Positions 15,866-25,764 of a DNA stretch of 64,000 bases are shown here, in pieces. How positions within the stretch are numbered: the stretch's first letter is position 1; every line of letters starts with the position of its first letter. The DNA comes from Streptomyces echinoruber (GTDB lineage: Bacteria; Actinomycetota; Actinomycetes; Streptomycetales; Streptomycetaceae). The stretch covers positions 186,001-250,000 of the forward strand of contig NZ_BMWH01000002.1 in NCBI RefSeq assembly GCF_014651135.1, written 5' to 3'. A program made the position numbers and the translations under genes. A model generated the notes under the pieces. That model was not told the DNA's origin. It made no database searches and saw nothing but the letters and a program-made list of their open reading frames with translations.

Positions 15866-17788
15866 GTGGCAGGACGGATCAACGACGAGGACATCAAAGC
15901 GGTACGGGACGCCGTCCCGATCGACGCCGTGGTGTCCGAGTACCTCCAGCTGCGCGGCGCCGGCGGCGGCAACCTGAAGGGCCTGTGCCCCTTCCACGAC
16001 GAGAAGACGCCCTCCTTCCAGGTCAGCCCCAGCAAGGGACTCTTCCACTGCTTCGGCTGCCAGGAGGGCGGCGACACCATCGCCTTCGTGATGAAGATCG
16101 ACCACCTCTCCTTCACGGAGGCGGTCGAGCGGCTCGCCGCCCAGGCGGGCATCACCCTGCGCTACGAGGAGGGCGGCTACAACCCCGCCCACCAGCGCGG
16201 CGAGCGGATCCGCCTGGTCGAGGCCCACAAGATCGCCGCCGAGTGGTACGCCGAGCAGCTCGCCACCAGCCCGGAGGCCGAGGCCGGCCGGGTCTTCCTC
16301 GCCGAGCGCGGCTTCGACCAGGCCGCCGCCGTCCACTTCGGGATCGGCTACAGCCCCCAGGGCTGGGACCACCTCACCCGCTACCTGCGCGGCAAGGGCT
16401 TCACCGACAAGGAGCTGCTCGCCTCCGGCCTCGCCCAGGAGGGACGGCGCGGCCCCATCGACCGCTTCCGCGGACGGCTGATGTGGCCCATCCGCGACAT
16501 CGGCGGCGACGTCGTCGGCTTCGGCGCCCGCAAGCTGTACGAGGCGGACACCGGCCCGAAGTACCTGAACACGCCCGAGACGGCGATCTACCGCAAGTCC
16601 CAGGTCCTCTACGGCATCGACCTCGCCAAGAAGGAGATCGCCAAGACCTCCCGCGCGGTCGTCGTCGAGGGCTACACCGACGTCATGGCCTGCCACCTGG
16701 CCGGGGTGCGCACCGCCATCGCCACCTGCGGCACCGCCTTCGGCACCGAGCACATCAAGATCCTGCGCCGGCTGCTGATGGACAACGGCTCCGCGCGCGT
16801 CATCTTCACCTTCGACGGCGACGCGGCCGGCCAGAAGGCGGCGCTGCGGGCCTTCGAGGACGACCAGAAGTTCGCCGCCGAGACCTACATCGCCATCGCG
16901 CCGGACGGCATGGACCCCTGCGACCTGCGCCTGGCCAAGGGCGACGAGGCCGTCGTCGACCTGGTCGAACCCCGCACCCCGCTCTTCGAGTTCGCGCTGC
17001 GCCAGATCGTGGGCCGCTACGACCTGGACACCCCGGCCGGCCGCGCCGCCGCCCTGGACGAGGCCGCGCCCGTCGTCGCCCGGATCAAGAACACCGGCGC
17101 GCAGCACGAGGTCGCCGTCCAGCTCGCCGGCCTGCTCGGCATCCTCGACACCCAGTTCGTGGTCCGCCGGGTGGCCCAGCTCGCCCGCCGCCACCGCGAC
17201 GGCGGCGGCCGCCCCGCCGCCGGCCGGCGCCCCGCGGCACCGCGGCAGCCGTACGGCGACCACACCCCGTACGCCCCGCCCCGCGCCCCCTCCGGCCCCC
17301 CGCTCAACCTGCGCAACCCGGTCTACGCCACCGAACGCGAACTGCTGAAGCTCGCCCTGCAGCGCCCCGAGCTGGTCTCCCCGGCCTTCGACGCGTACGG
17401 CGTCGACGAGTTCACCGCGCCGCCCTACGCCGCCGTCCGCCAGGCCATCATGGACGCCGGCGGCGCCGAGCAGGGCGTCCAGGACCCGCAGGAGTACCTG
17501 GTCCGCGTCCGCGAGGCGGCCCCCGACGACCGGGTCCGCGCCATGGTCACCGAACTCGCCGTCGAGCCCATCCTGATCCGCCGGGAGGTCGACGCCACCT
17601 ACGCCGGCGCCCAGCTCGTCACCGTCCGCCGCCGCGCCGTCGAACGCCGCGTCCGCGACCTGCAGTCCGCCGTCGCCCGCCTCTCCGCCACCGGCGACCA
17701 CGCCCAACTGGCCTCCGTGCAGAACGAGTTGTGGGTCCTCCAGCAGTACGACCAGGCTTTGCGGGAGCGCGGCGCACAGGCGCTGTGA
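15866..17788 (+). CDS. dnaG: DNA primase
   Basis: A 640-residue primase with GTG start at 15866. It makes RNA primers at the replication fork. The N-terminal CHC2 zinc finger is complete (Cys41, His44, Cys62 and Cys65 in CPFHDEKTPSF and FHCFGCQEGG). The Toprim core includes VVVEGYTDVMACH (catalytic Glu) and the metal-binding FDGDAAGQKA. After a Pro/Arg-rich linker (about residues 445-475) comes the C-terminal helicase-binding domain. Length and order match actinobacterial DnaG. Confidence 0.96.
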   Translation: MAGRINDEDIKAVRDAVPIDAVVSEYLQLRGAGGGNLKGLCPFHDEKTPSFQVSPSKGLFHCFGCQEGGDTIAFVMKIDHLSFTEAVERLAAQAGITLRYEEGGYNPAHQRGERIRLVEAHKIAAEWYAEQLATSPEAEAGRVFLAERGFDQAAAVHFGIGYSPQGWDHLTRYLRGKGFTDKELLASGLAQEGRRGPIDRFRGRLMWPIRDIGGDVVGFGARKLYEADTGPKYLNTPETAIYRKSQVLYGIDLAKKEIAKTSRAVVVEGYTDVMACHLAGVRTAIATCGTAFGTEHIKILRRLLMDNGSARVIFTFDGDAAGQKAALRAFEDDQKFAAETYIAIAPDGMDPCDLRLAKGDEAVVDLVEPRTPLFEFALRQIVGRYDLDTPAGRAAALDEAAPVVARIKNTGAQHEVAVQLAGLLGILDTQFVVRRVAQLARRHRDGGGRPAAGRRPAAPRQPYGDHTPYAPPRAPSGPPLNLRNPVYATERELLKLALQRPELVSPAFDAYGVDEFTAPPYAAVRQAIMDAGGAEQGVQDPQEYLVRVREAAPDDRVRAMVTELAVEPILIRREVDATYAGAQLVTVRRRAVERRVRDLQSAVARLSATGDHAQLASVQNELWVLQQYDQALRERGAQAL

Positions 17789-17825
17789 GGCGGGCGGCGC
17801 GCTCATCCCGCGGCTGCTCGGGTTT

Positions 17826-18206
17826 CTACGGCCGCTCGGGTTCCTGCGGCTGCTCGGGCGGGGTGATGCCGAGGTGGTCGAGGATGGCGGCCTGCCCGGT
17901 GGCCAGACTCTGCAGCAGCCTGCCCTGTTGCGCCTGACCGGCCACCAGGGCACCGAGCAGCTCGCTGTGCTCGGCCAGGGTCCTGGTGTGTGCCTCCAGC
18001 GTCCTGCCGTGCTCGAGCTGGGTCTCCCGCAGGGCCCGGATCACCTGCATGTCGGCCCGCCGCTGCACCTGCAGTGCGGCCACGTCACGGTCGGAGCCCA
18101 CGGCGAGATTGTGCGTGGTCACCTGCTGCTCCACGATCTGGTCGACCCGCGCCTCCAGCGCCTCGATACGCCGCCGGAGCTCCTCGTTCTCACCCATGCG
18201 TTCCAT
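17826..18206 (-). CDS. Small coiled-coil protein of unknown function
   Basis: A 126-residue protein that is almost wholly coiled coil. The heptad-like stretch starts at EELRRRIEALEARVDQIVEQ and continues through ALRETQLEHGRTLEAHTRTL. The C-terminus is Pro/Glu-rich. ATG at 18206 or 18197 could be the start; AGG-containing sequence precedes both. It is convergent with dnaG and divergent from the sigma-factor gene. No catalytic motif is seen. Confidence 0.65.
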   Translation of the reverse strand: MERMGENEELRRRIEALEARVDQIVEQQVTTHNLAVGSDRDVAALQVQRRADMQVIRALRETQLEHGRTLEAHTRTLAEHSELLGALVAGQAQQGRLLQSLATGQAAILDHLGITPPEQPQEPERP

Positions 18207-18516
18207 CCTGCCTCATCCGACCGGGCGGACGGGCCCGGCGGTCGATCCATCCGATCGTCAAACGACCTGAGTAACCGACCGGTCACGGACCGGACGCAAA
18301 AAGTCATCGCACGCCCCTCGTGGCAGCGATGTGTCGTACCCCACACTGGGTGCGGTGCCTGAGTCCTCGGAGCGCGGCCGATCCGTCCCGGGCGGGTCCG
18401 TCGGTCCCGCGGTTCCGTTCGTCGCGTACGGGACGGACAGCGGCGAGGCCGCCGACTCCGCCCCGAAAAACCGCTGCCGCACGCTTCGGCAGCGATCATC
18501 CTGGAGGTCGCCCCCC
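18207..18516. other. Promoter region of the sigma-factor gene
   Basis: An intergenic stretch between the divergent coiled-coil and sigma-factor genes. It holds ACCGACCGGTCACGGACCGG-like short inverted sequence around 18276-18292 and the ribosome site GGAGG at 18503-18507. I see no gene and cannot place a promoter with confidence. Confidence 0.5.
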
Positions 18517-19761
18517 GTGCAGACCCAGACCCTCACGCAGACCGACAGCAGCATCACGGACGGCCTGGAGCCCGACGCGGAGAACGACGTCCTCGCCGCC
18601 GCCCGGCGAAGCCGTGCCGTGCTCCGCCCCGCGGCCGGCCCGCGCACCCCGTCCGGCCCGGTGCGGGCGCCGGGCGCGGAGCCCGCCGAACTCCCGGAGG
18701 CACCCGGCCCCGACGACCCTGACGGCTCTGACGACCCCGACCTCTCGTCCGACCCTTCGTCCGAGCCGCTCGCGGGCGGCGAGCCGGAGCCCGGATCAGA
18801 GCCCGGACCGGAGCCCGCCGAGCCGCCGGCCGGCCGTCCGGAGACCGGCGGTCCCTCCTCCGACCTGTTCCGCCAGTACCTGCGCGAGATCGGACGCATC
18901 CCGCTGCTGACCGCGGCCGAGGAGGTGGAACTCGCCCGCCGCGTCGAGGCCGGCCTGTTCGCCGAGGAGAAGCTCCACACCACCCCCGACCTGGACAGCC
19001 GGCTCGCGAGCGACCTCGACCGGCTCGTCGTCATGGGCCGCATGGCCAAGCGCCGCCTGATCGAGGCCAACCTGCGGCTCGTGGTGTCCGTGGCCAAGCG
19101 GTACGTCGGCCGCGGACTGACCATGCTGGACCTGGTGCAGGAGGGCAACCTCGGGCTCATCCGCGCGGTGGAGAAGTTCGACTACGCCCGCGGCTACAAG
19201 TTCTCCACCTACGCCACCTGGTGGATCCGCCAGGCCATGTCCCGGGCGCTCGCCGACCAGGCCCGCACCATCCGCGTCCCCGTGCACGTCGTCGAACTCA
19301 TCAACCGCGTCGTGCGGGTGCAGCGGCGCATGCTGCAGGAGCACGGCCGGGAGCCGACCGCGGAAGAGGTCGCCGCCCAGCTCGACCTGCCGCCCGAGCG
19401 GGTCGGCGAGGTGCTGCGCCTCGCCCAGGAACCCGTCTCCCTGCACGCGCCGGTCGGGGAGGAGGACGAGGTCGCGCTCGGCGACCTGATCGAGGACGGC
19501 GACGCCGCCAGCCCCGTCGAGTCGGCCGCCTTCCTGCTGCTGCGCGAGCACCTGGAGGCCGTCCTGTCCACCCTCGGTGAGCGCGAGCGCAAGGTCGTGC
19601 AGCTGCGCTACGGCCTCGTCGACGGCCGCCCCCGCACCCTGGAGGAGATAGGCCGCATCTTCGGCGTCACCCGGGAGCGCATCCGCCAGATCGAGTCCAA
19701 GACCCTCAACAAGCTGCGCGACCACGCCTTCGCCGACCAGCTGCGCGGCTACCTGGACTGA
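18517..19761 (+). CDS. hrdA: Group 2 (HrdA-like) RNA polymerase sigma factor of the sigma-70 family
   Basis: A 414-residue sigma factor. GTG at 18517 is chosen because CTGGAGG lies nine bases upstream. The N-terminal 110 residues are acidic and low-complexity. Then come region 1.2 ([20 protein letters not shown]) and region 2 ([20 protein letters not shown], then [14 protein letters not shown]). Region 3 follows, and region 4 ends the protein ([20 protein letters not shown]). It directs core polymerase to principal-type promoters. The position near dnaG and the short region 1 suggest HrdA rather than the essential HrdB. The symbol is inferred from this context. Confidence 0.85.
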   Translation: MQTQTLTQTDSSITDGLEPDAENDVLAAARRSRAVLRPAAGPRTPSGPVRAPGAEPAELPEAPGPDDPDGSDDPDLSSDPSSEPLAGGEPEPGSEPGPEPAEPPAGRPETGGPSSDLFRQYLREIGRIPLLTAAEEVELARRVEAGLFAEEKLHTTPDLDSRLASDLDRLVVMGRMAKRRLIEANLRLVVSVAKRYVGRGLTMLDLVQEGNLGLIRAVEKFDYARGYKFSTYATWWIRQAMSRALADQARTIRVPVHVVELINRVVRVQRRMLQEHGREPTAEEVAAQLDLPPERVGEVLRLAQEPVSLHAPVGEEDEVALGDLIEDGDAASPVESAAFLLLREHLEAVLSTLGERERKVVQLRYGLVDGRPRTLEEIGRIFGVTRERIRQIESKTLNKLRDHAFADQLRGYLD

Positions 19762-19830
19762 CATCCCCGGAAGCATCCCCGGACCGGTACCCAGGCCGGC
19801 GCCCGGACCGGCGCCCGGGCAGACGGGAGG

Positions 19831-19856
19831 GGCCGCTCACCGTCCGGTGAGCGGCC
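19831..19856. terminator. Bidirectional hairpin between convergent sigma and ABC genes
   Basis: GGCCGCTCACCG and its near-exact complement CGGTGAGCGGCC form a 12-bp stem. It lies between the stops of the sigma-factor gene and the leftward ABC exporter gene. Confidence 0.75.
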
Positions 19857-19881
19857 CCGGGCCCTTCAAACGGCCGTCGGC

Positions 19882-21810
19882 TCAGTCGACTTCGGCAACC
19901 GCCTGCGCGAACTGCGCCTGGTACAGCCGCGCGTACGCCCCGCCCGCCGCCAGCAGCTCGCCGTGCGTGCCCTGTTCCACGATCGCGCCGTTCTCCATCA
20001 CCAGGATCGTGTCGGCGTCCCGGACGGTGGAGAGGCGGTGGGCGATGACGAACGACGTACGGCCGTGCTGCAGTTTGGCCATCGCCTTCTGGATGAGGAC
20101 CTCGGTGCGGGTGTCGACGGAGCTGGTGGCCTCGTCCAGGACGAGGATCGCCGGGTCGGACAGGAACGCCCGCGCGATGGTGATGAGCTGCTTCTCACCG
20201 GCGCTGACCCCGGAGCCCTCGTCGTCGATGACGGTGTCGTAGCCGTCGGGCAGGGTGCGGATGAACCGGTCGGCGTGCGCGGCGCGCGCCGCCTCCTCGA
20301 TCTCCCCGCGGGTGACCTCCCGCGAGGCGCCGTAGGCGATGTTCTCCGCGATGGTGCCGCCGAACAGCCAGGTGTCCTGCAGCACCATGCCGATCTGCGC
20401 CCGCAGTTCCTCCCGCGACATGCGCGCGATGTCCACCCCGTCGAGCAGGATGCGCCCGCCGGTGACCTCGTAGAACCGCATCAGCAGGTTGACCAGCGTG
20501 GTCTTGCCGGCGCCGGTCGGGCCGACGATGGCCACCGTGTGCCCCGGCTCCACCTTCAGCGACAGGTCCTCGATGAGCGGCTTGTCGGGGTCGTAGCGGA
20601 ACGACACGTGCTCCAGCTCCACCCGGCCACGCACCCGCTCGGGCTTCTGGGCCGGCTGCGGGTCGGGTTCCTGCTCCTCGGCGTCCAGCAGCTCGAAGAC
20701 GCGCTCGGCGGAGGCGACGCCGGACTGCACCAGGTTCGCCATCGACGCCACCTGCGTCAGCGGCATCGAGAACTGCCGCGAGTACTGGATGAACGCCTGC
20801 ACGTCGCCGATCGACAGCGCGCCGGAGGCGACGCGCAGACCGCCGACGACGGCGACGAGGACGTAGTTGAGGTTGGAGACGAACATCATCAGCGGCTGCA
20901 TGATGCCGCTGTTGAACTGCGCCCGGAAACCGGCCTCGTACAGCGCCTCGTTCTGCTCGGCGAACAGTTTGGCCGACTCCTCCTGCCGCCCGAACACCTT
21001 CACCAGGGTGTGCCCGGTGTACATCTCCTCGATGTGCGCGTTGAGTTGGCCGGTGGTGCGCCACTGCTGCACGAAGTGCGGCTGCGAGCGCTTGCCGACG
21101 CGCGTGGCGACGAGGAACGACAGCGGCACGGTCACCAGCGCCACCAGCGCCAGCAGCCAGGAGACGTAGAACATCATCGCCAGGACGCCGACGATGGTCA
21201 GCAGGGAGTTGATCAGCTGCCCCATCGACTGCTGCAGCGTCTGGCCGATGTTGTCGATGTCGTTGGTGGCGCGGGAGAGCACCTCGCCGCGCTGCCGCTT
21301 GTCGAAGTAGGCCAGCGGCAGCCGCGACAGCTTGCCCTGCACGTCCTCCCGCAGCCGGTACATCGTGCGGTTGACGGTCCGGTTGACCAGGCGCGTCGCC
21401 ACCGCCATCAGCAGGCCGGCGGTGAGGAAGGTGCCGAGCGCGAGCAGCAGCACGCCGCCGACCCGGTCGAAGTCGATGCCCCGGCCCGGGGTGAAGTCGG
21501 TGCCGCTCAGCATGTCGGCGATGTCGCCCTGGCCGCGCTGCCGCATGCCCTCCAGCACCTGCTCCTTGGTCAGGCCGGCGGGCATCCGCCGCCCGATGAT
21601 CCCGCCGAAGACCAGGTCGGTGGCGCGGCCGAGGATCTTCGGCCCGACCACGTTGAGGCCCACGCTGAGCACCACGCACAGCAGCAGCGCGGCTATGGTG
21701 AGCCGTTCGGGCCGGAACCGGGCGACAAGCCGCTTGCCCGAGCCCTTGAAGTCCATCGAGCGGCTGTCCGGGCCGCCCCCGGCCATCATCCGCCCCATCG
21801 GCCCGGCCAT
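19882..21810 (-). CDS. ABC exporter half-transporter with canonical ATPase site (subunit B)
   Basis: A 642-residue fused membrane-ATPase protein. A six-helix exporter membrane domain occupies about residues 30-360. The ATPase domain has Walker A IVGPTGAGKTTL, signature GSGVSAGEKQL and Walker B ILVLDEATSSVDTRTEV with the catalytic Glu. ATG at 21810 overlaps the stop of the upstream exporter gene (TGATG), so the two halves are co-translated. The upstream half has a degenerate Walker B, so the pair is best read as a heterodimeric multidrug or lipid exporter. An insertion of about 50 residues between the first two helices contains RRMPAGLTKEQVLEGMRQRG. Confidence 0.92.
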   Translation of the reverse strand: MAGPMGRMMAGGGPDSRSMDFKGSGKRLVARFRPERLTIAALLLCVVLSVGLNVVGPKILGRATDLVFGGIIGRRMPAGLTKEQVLEGMRQRGQGDIADMLSGTDFTPGRGIDFDRVGGVLLLALGTFLTAGLLMAVATRLVNRTVNRTMYRLREDVQGKLSRLPLAYFDKRQRGEVLSRATNDIDNIGQTLQQSMGQLINSLLTIVGVLAMMFYVSWLLALVALVTVPLSFLVATRVGKRSQPHFVQQWRTTGQLNAHIEEMYTGHTLVKVFGRQEESAKLFAEQNEALYEAGFRAQFNSGIMQPLMMFVSNLNYVLVAVVGGLRVASGALSIGDVQAFIQYSRQFSMPLTQVASMANLVQSGVASAERVFELLDAEEQEPDPQPAQKPERVRGRVELEHVSFRYDPDKPLIEDLSLKVEPGHTVAIVGPTGAGKTTLVNLLMRFYEVTGGRILLDGVDIARMSREELRAQIGMVLQDTWLFGGTIAENIAYGASREVTRGEIEEAARAAHADRFIRTLPDGYDTVIDDEGSGVSAGEKQLITIARAFLSDPAILVLDEATSSVDTRTEVLIQKAMAKLQHGRTSFVIAHRLSTVRDADTILVMENGAIVEQGTHGELLAAGGAYARLYQAQFAQAVAEVD

Positions 21811-23543
21811 CAGGCAGCCTCCGCTTCCGTGAGCTGGGAGAGCACGATCTCCCGGTAGGTCTCGTTGTCCGCCATCAGTTCGTGGTGGCGGCCGGTGCCG
21901 ACGACGGCACCCTCGTCCAGGACGACGATCCGGTCGGCGTCGCGGATGGTGGCCACCCGCTGCGCGACGATCACGACGGTCGCCTCCCGGGTCTCCTGGG
22001 CGAGCGCGGCGCGCAGGGCGGCGTCGGTGGCATAGTCCAGGGCCGAGAAGGAGTCGTCGAAGAGGTAGATCTCCGGGCGCTGCACGAGGGTGCGGGCGAT
22101 GGCCAGGCGCTGGCGCTGACCGCCGGAGACGTTGGTGCCGCCCTGCGCGATCGGCGCGTTCAGGCCGCCCTCCAACCGCTGCACGAACTCCTTGGCCTGC
22201 GCCACCTCCAGCGCGTGCCACAGCTCCTCGTCGGTGGCGTCCGGATTGCCGTAGCGCAGGTTGGTGGCGACCGTGCCCGCGAACAGGTACGGCTTCTGCG
22301 GCACCAGGCCCACCGTGCGCGCCAGCGTCCTCGGGTCCAGGTCCCGCACGTCCACGCCGTCGACGAGGACCTCGCCCTCGGTGGCGTCGAACAGCCGCGG
22401 CACCAGGCCCAGCAACGTCGACTTGCCGCTGCCGGTGGAGCCGATGACGGCGGTGGTCTCGCCGGGGCGGGCCACCAGGTCGATGTTCTTCAGCACCGGC
22501 TCCTCGGCCCCCGGGTAGCGGAACCCGGCGCCGCGGATCTCCAGGTGCCCGCGGCCGCGCAGCTGCGTGACGGGCGCGGCCGGCGGCACCACGCTCGACG
22601 ACGTGTCGAGCACCTCCTGGATGCGCTCGGCGCACACCTCCGCGCGCGGCACCATCATGAACATGAAGGTGGCCATCATCACGGACATCACGATCTGCAT
22701 CAGATAGGCGAGGAACGCCGTCAGGTCGCCGATCTCCATGCCGCCGCTGTCGATGCGGTGCGCGCCGAACCACACCACGGCGATCGACGACAGGTTCACC
22801 ACCGTCATCACCATCGGGAACATCAGCGCCAGCAGGTTGCCCGTGGCCAGCGCCGACGAGGTCAGGTCGGCGTTCGCCCCGCGGAACCGTTCCTTTTCGT
22901 AGGTGTCGCGGACGAAGGCGCGGATGACCCGGATGCCGGTGATCTGCTCGCGCAGCACCCGGTTGACCGTGTCCAGGCGGACCTGCATGCCGCGGAACAG
23001 CGGCCGCAGCCGGCGTACGACCAGCGTCACGCACAGGGCGAGCACCGGCACCACCGCGACCAGCACCCCGGACAGCGGCACGTCCAGCCCGAGTGCCATG
23101 ACGATGCCGCCCACGCACATGATGGGCGCGGACACCATCAGGGTGAACGACATCAGGGCCAGCATCTGGACCTGCTGCACGTCGTTCGTCGTACGGGTGA
23201 TGAGCGAGGGCGCGCCGAACTGGCCGACCTCGCGCGCGGAGAAGGACTGCACGCGGTCGAACACGGCGGCCCGCACGTCCCGGCCCAGCGCCGACGCGGT
23301 CCGCGCACCGAAGTACACCGCACCGATGTTGCATACGACCTGCGCCAGCGAGATGCCGATCATCAGGCCGCCGAAGGTGAGGATGTATCCGGTGTCGCCC
23401 TTGACGACACCGTTGTCGATGATGTGCGCGTTCAGCGTCGGCAGGTACAGGGTGGCGCAGGTCTGCAGGAACTGCAGCAGCACCACCAGGGCGATGGGTC
23501 TCTTGTAGGGCCCGAGATGGGCCCGGAGAAGTCGAATCAGCAC
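21810..23543 (-). CDS. ABC exporter half-transporter with degenerate ATPase site (subunit A)
   Basis: A 577-residue fused membrane-ATPase protein, partner of the next gene. GTG at 23543 starts it at the usual exporter N-terminus (LIRLLRAHLGPYKRPIALVV); an in-frame GTG at 23612 is possible. The six-helix domain is followed by Walker A VIGSTGSGKSTLLGLV and signature NVSGGQRQRLAIAR. Walker B is IYLFDDSFSALD, where Asp replaces the catalytic Glu. In heterodimeric exporters such as TmrAB and BmrCD one site is degenerate in this way. The substrate is unknown. Confidence 0.9.
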   Translation of the reverse strand: MLIRLLRAHLGPYKRPIALVVLLQFLQTCATLYLPTLNAHIIDNGVVKGDTGYILTFGGLMIGISLAQVVCNIGAVYFGARTASALGRDVRAAVFDRVQSFSAREVGQFGAPSLITRTTNDVQQVQMLALMSFTLMVSAPIMCVGGIVMALGLDVPLSGVLVAVVPVLALCVTLVVRRLRPLFRGMQVRLDTVNRVLREQITGIRVIRAFVRDTYEKERFRGANADLTSSALATGNLLALMFPMVMTVVNLSSIAVVWFGAHRIDSGGMEIGDLTAFLAYLMQIVMSVMMATFMFMMVPRAEVCAERIQEVLDTSSSVVPPAAPVTQLRGRGHLEIRGAGFRYPGAEEPVLKNIDLVARPGETTAVIGSTGSGKSTLLGLVPRLFDATEGEVLVDGVDVRDLDPRTLARTVGLVPQKPYLFAGTVATNLRYGNPDATDEELWHALEVAQAKEFVQRLEGGLNAPIAQGGTNVSGGQRQRLAIARTLVQRPEIYLFDDSFSALDYATDAALRAALAQETREATVVIVAQRVATIRDADRIVVLDEGAVVGTGRHHELMADNETYREIVLSQLTEAEAA

Positions 23544-23629
23544 GCTACGTCTCTCGGAGTCGGCGAAAGAAGGGGCCTGGCCGCCCTTGGCCCCTATCGT
23601 CGAACACTCCACCGGTGTTACCTCAACCG

Positions 23630-23920
23630 ATTAACCCGAAGAGGCGGAAGACCGGCCGCCCCGGCAGGGCGTGCGCTGCACGCGCAGCGTCCGGCGGGGC
23701 GTGCACCGCGCGCGGAACGACCCGGGGTGTGTCTGCTCGCGGAACGCCCTGGGGTGCGTCTGCACGCGCACCGTCCGGCTGGGCGTGCACCGCGCGTGAA
23801 ATGCCCCGGGACGCGTCTGCTCGCTGAACGCCCCGGGGTGCGTCTGCACGCGCACCGTCCGGCAGGGCGTGCGCTACGAGCGAAACGCCCCGGGGTGCGT
23901 CTGCTCGCGCACCGAGACGA
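23630..23920 (-). repeat. Tandem duplications of the 3' end of the sugar-kinase gene
   Basis: Repeated blocks of about 90 bp contain GCGTCTGCTCGCG, CCCCGGGGTGCGTCTGC and GCGTGCACCGCGCG. The first copy overlaps the last codons of the kinase gene (minus frame REQTHPGAF). Further copies, such as EQTRPGAF and VQTHPGAF, lie beyond its stop. The 23544-23873 gap otherwise holds only the exporter promoter region. Confidence 0.7.
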
Positions 23921-25328
23921 ACTGCTGCCGCACCGCCTGCCCCACGGCCAGCTCCTCGCCGGGCTCCAGCACCTGCGCCACCGCCCCCTGCCAGGCCGGC
24001 GGGGTGCGCGGATCGAGCGTGCCCTGCGCCACACCCAGCGCCCAGGCGGCCTGCCGGGCGGCGCCGAGCGCGGCGTAGTCCGCGGCCTGCGGCACCACGA
24101 CCTGCGCCCCGAACAGCGAGGGCGCCGACGCCTGCACGGCGGGCAGTTCGGCGGCCGGCCCCAGCAGGAAGACCCGCCGCACCTCCACACCCCGGCCGCG
24201 CAGCACGTCCAGCGCGTCCGCGAGCCCGCACAGCATGCCCTCGAACGCGGCCCGCGCCAGGTGCTCCGGCTTCATCGACTCGCGCCTGAGGCCCGCCAGC
24301 GTGCCCGCGGTGTGCGGCAGGTGCGGGGTCCGCTCGCCCTCCAGGTAGGGCAGCAGCACCAGCCCGTGCGCCCCCGGCGTCGACTTCATCGCCAGGTCCG
24401 ACAGCGTCTCCAGGTCCGGCAGCCCGAGCAGCTCGGCGGTGCCGCGCAGGGCCCGTACGGCGTTCAGCGTGGTGACGACCGGCAGGTACATGCCGGTGGC
24501 GTCCGCCAGCGAGGTGATCATCCCGGTGTTGTCGGTGAGCGCCTCGGAGTGGACGGCCGTGACGGACCCGGAGGCGCCGAGCGACACCACGACGTCGCCG
24601 AGACCCAGCCCCAGCCCGAACGCGGCCGCCATGGTCTCCCCGGTCCCGGCGGAGATCAGCAGCCCCTCCGGCGTCGTACCGGCCGCGTCGGCGGGCCCGA
24701 TCACCTCCGGCAGGATCGCCTGGTGACCGAGCGCCAGCTCCACCAGGTCCGGCCGGTAGGCGCCGGTGGCGGCCGACCAGTAGCCGGTGGTGGAGGCGCC
24801 GCCGCGGTCGGTGGTGCGCCGCACCGGCCGGCCCAGCAGTTGCCACACCAGCCAGTCGTGGGCCTGCAGCAGAGCGGCCGTGCGCCGGGCGTTGTCGGGT
24901 TCGGTGCGGGCGAGCCAGCGCAGCTTGGTCACCGGGTGCACGGCCTGCGGCACCAGGCCCACGGCCTGCGCCCACGCCTCCCGCCCGCCGAGCGCGTCGA
25001 CCAGGTCGGCCGCCGCGATCTGCGCCCGCCGGTCCCCGCCGACCATCGCCGGCCGCACCGTGGCGCCCTGCGCGTCCAGCGGCACCAGCGCGTTCTGCTG
25101 CGCCGACACGCCGATGGCCTGCACACCCTCCAGCAGCCCGCCGCCGGCCGCCTCGCCCAGGGACAGCAGCCAGGCCTGCGGATCGACGTCGGCGGGCCGG
25201 CCCCCGCCCTCCGGGCCCGCCACCGGATGCGGCGCGTATCCCTGCCGCAGCACGGCTCCCGTGTCCGTGTCGCAGACGACGATACGAGTGAAATCGGGCG
25301 AACTGTCCAACCCGGCGACTATCCCCAT
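23874..25328 (-). CDS. FGGY-family carbohydrate kinase, xylulokinase-like
   Basis: A 484-residue kinase of the FGGY family. ATG at 25328 gives MGIVAGLDSSPDFTRIVVCD, the first ATP-binding strand with the conserved Asp. Family landmarks are VQAIGVSAQQNALVPLD, VTKLRWLARTEP, GGASTTGYWSA, the phosphate-binding VVSLGASGSVTAVH and VLLPYLEGERTPHLP. LLGPAAELPAVQAS completes the adenosine pocket. It probably phosphorylates xylulose or a related pentulose, using ATP. The C-terminus (REQTHPGAFRS) lies in a tandemly repeated sequence and may have grown recently. No transporter or isomerase gene is adjacent. Confidence 0.85.
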   Translation of the reverse strand: MGIVAGLDSSPDFTRIVVCDTDTGAVLRQGYAPHPVAGPEGGGRPADVDPQAWLLSLGEAAGGGLLEGVQAIGVSAQQNALVPLDAQGATVRPAMVGGDRRAQIAAADLVDALGGREAWAQAVGLVPQAVHPVTKLRWLARTEPDNARRTAALLQAHDWLVWQLLGRPVRRTTDRGGASTTGYWSAATGAYRPDLVELALGHQAILPEVIGPADAAGTTPEGLLISAGTGETMAAAFGLGLGLGDVVVSLGASGSVTAVHSEALTDNTGMITSLADATGMYLPVVTTLNAVRALRGTAELLGLPDLETLSDLAMKSTPGAHGLVLLPYLEGERTPHLPHTAGTLAGLRRESMKPEHLARAAFEGMLCGLADALDVLRGRGVEVRRVFLLGPAAELPAVQASAPSLFGAQVVVPQAADYAALGAARQAAWALGVAQGTLDPRTPPAWQGAVAQVLEPGEELAVGQAVRQQFVSVREQTHPGAFRS

Positions 25329-25449
25329 GGCCAAAATTCTGCCGCACGGCCGGGGGTGGCCGTGCGGCTGTGGTCGTGCCGGTGCCGATGCCGGTGTGGC
25401 TCCTCCCGCACCCTGCGGCCCGCGAAGGGCGACGGAAGGTCACGGAGGG

Positions 25450-25764
25450 CTACGGCGTGGTGCTGGTGCCCCAGTCGTCCACGTCCCGCCCGGTGCCGCT
25501 CCCGCCGCGCTCCCGCAGCGAGCGCACCCGGCGGCCCACCGAGTCGGGCATCCGGTCGCCGACCTTCTCGCCCACCACGTGGACCGCCTTGCCCGCGATC
25601 CGGCGCCCCTGCTGGGCCGCCGTCTCCGCGGTGTTGCGGACCGCCGGGTTCTGCGCGACCTGACGTGCGGACTTCTTCAACTGCTCGTACCGCTCCCGCC
25701 CGGCCCTCGTGCCCAGCACGTAACCCACGGCGAGTCCGGCGAGGAACATCAGCCGGTAACGCAT
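25450..25764 (-). CDS. YtxH-like small membrane-associated protein
   Basis: A 104-residue protein with ATG at 25764 after GGGAAGGG. One short membrane segment (YRLMFLAGLAVGYVLGTRAG, residues 3-22) with a GxxxG-type pattern is followed by RERYEQLKKSARQVAQNP and an amphipathic region. This layout is that of YtxH-domain proteins, whose function is unclear and which are often stress-related. It stands alone upstream of the tRNA cluster. Confidence 0.75.
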   Translation of the reverse strand: MRYRLMFLAGLAVGYVLGTRAGRERYEQLKKSARQVAQNPAVRNTAETAAQQGRRIAGKAVHVVGEKVGDRMPDSVGRRVRSLRERGGSGTGRDVDDWGTSTTP

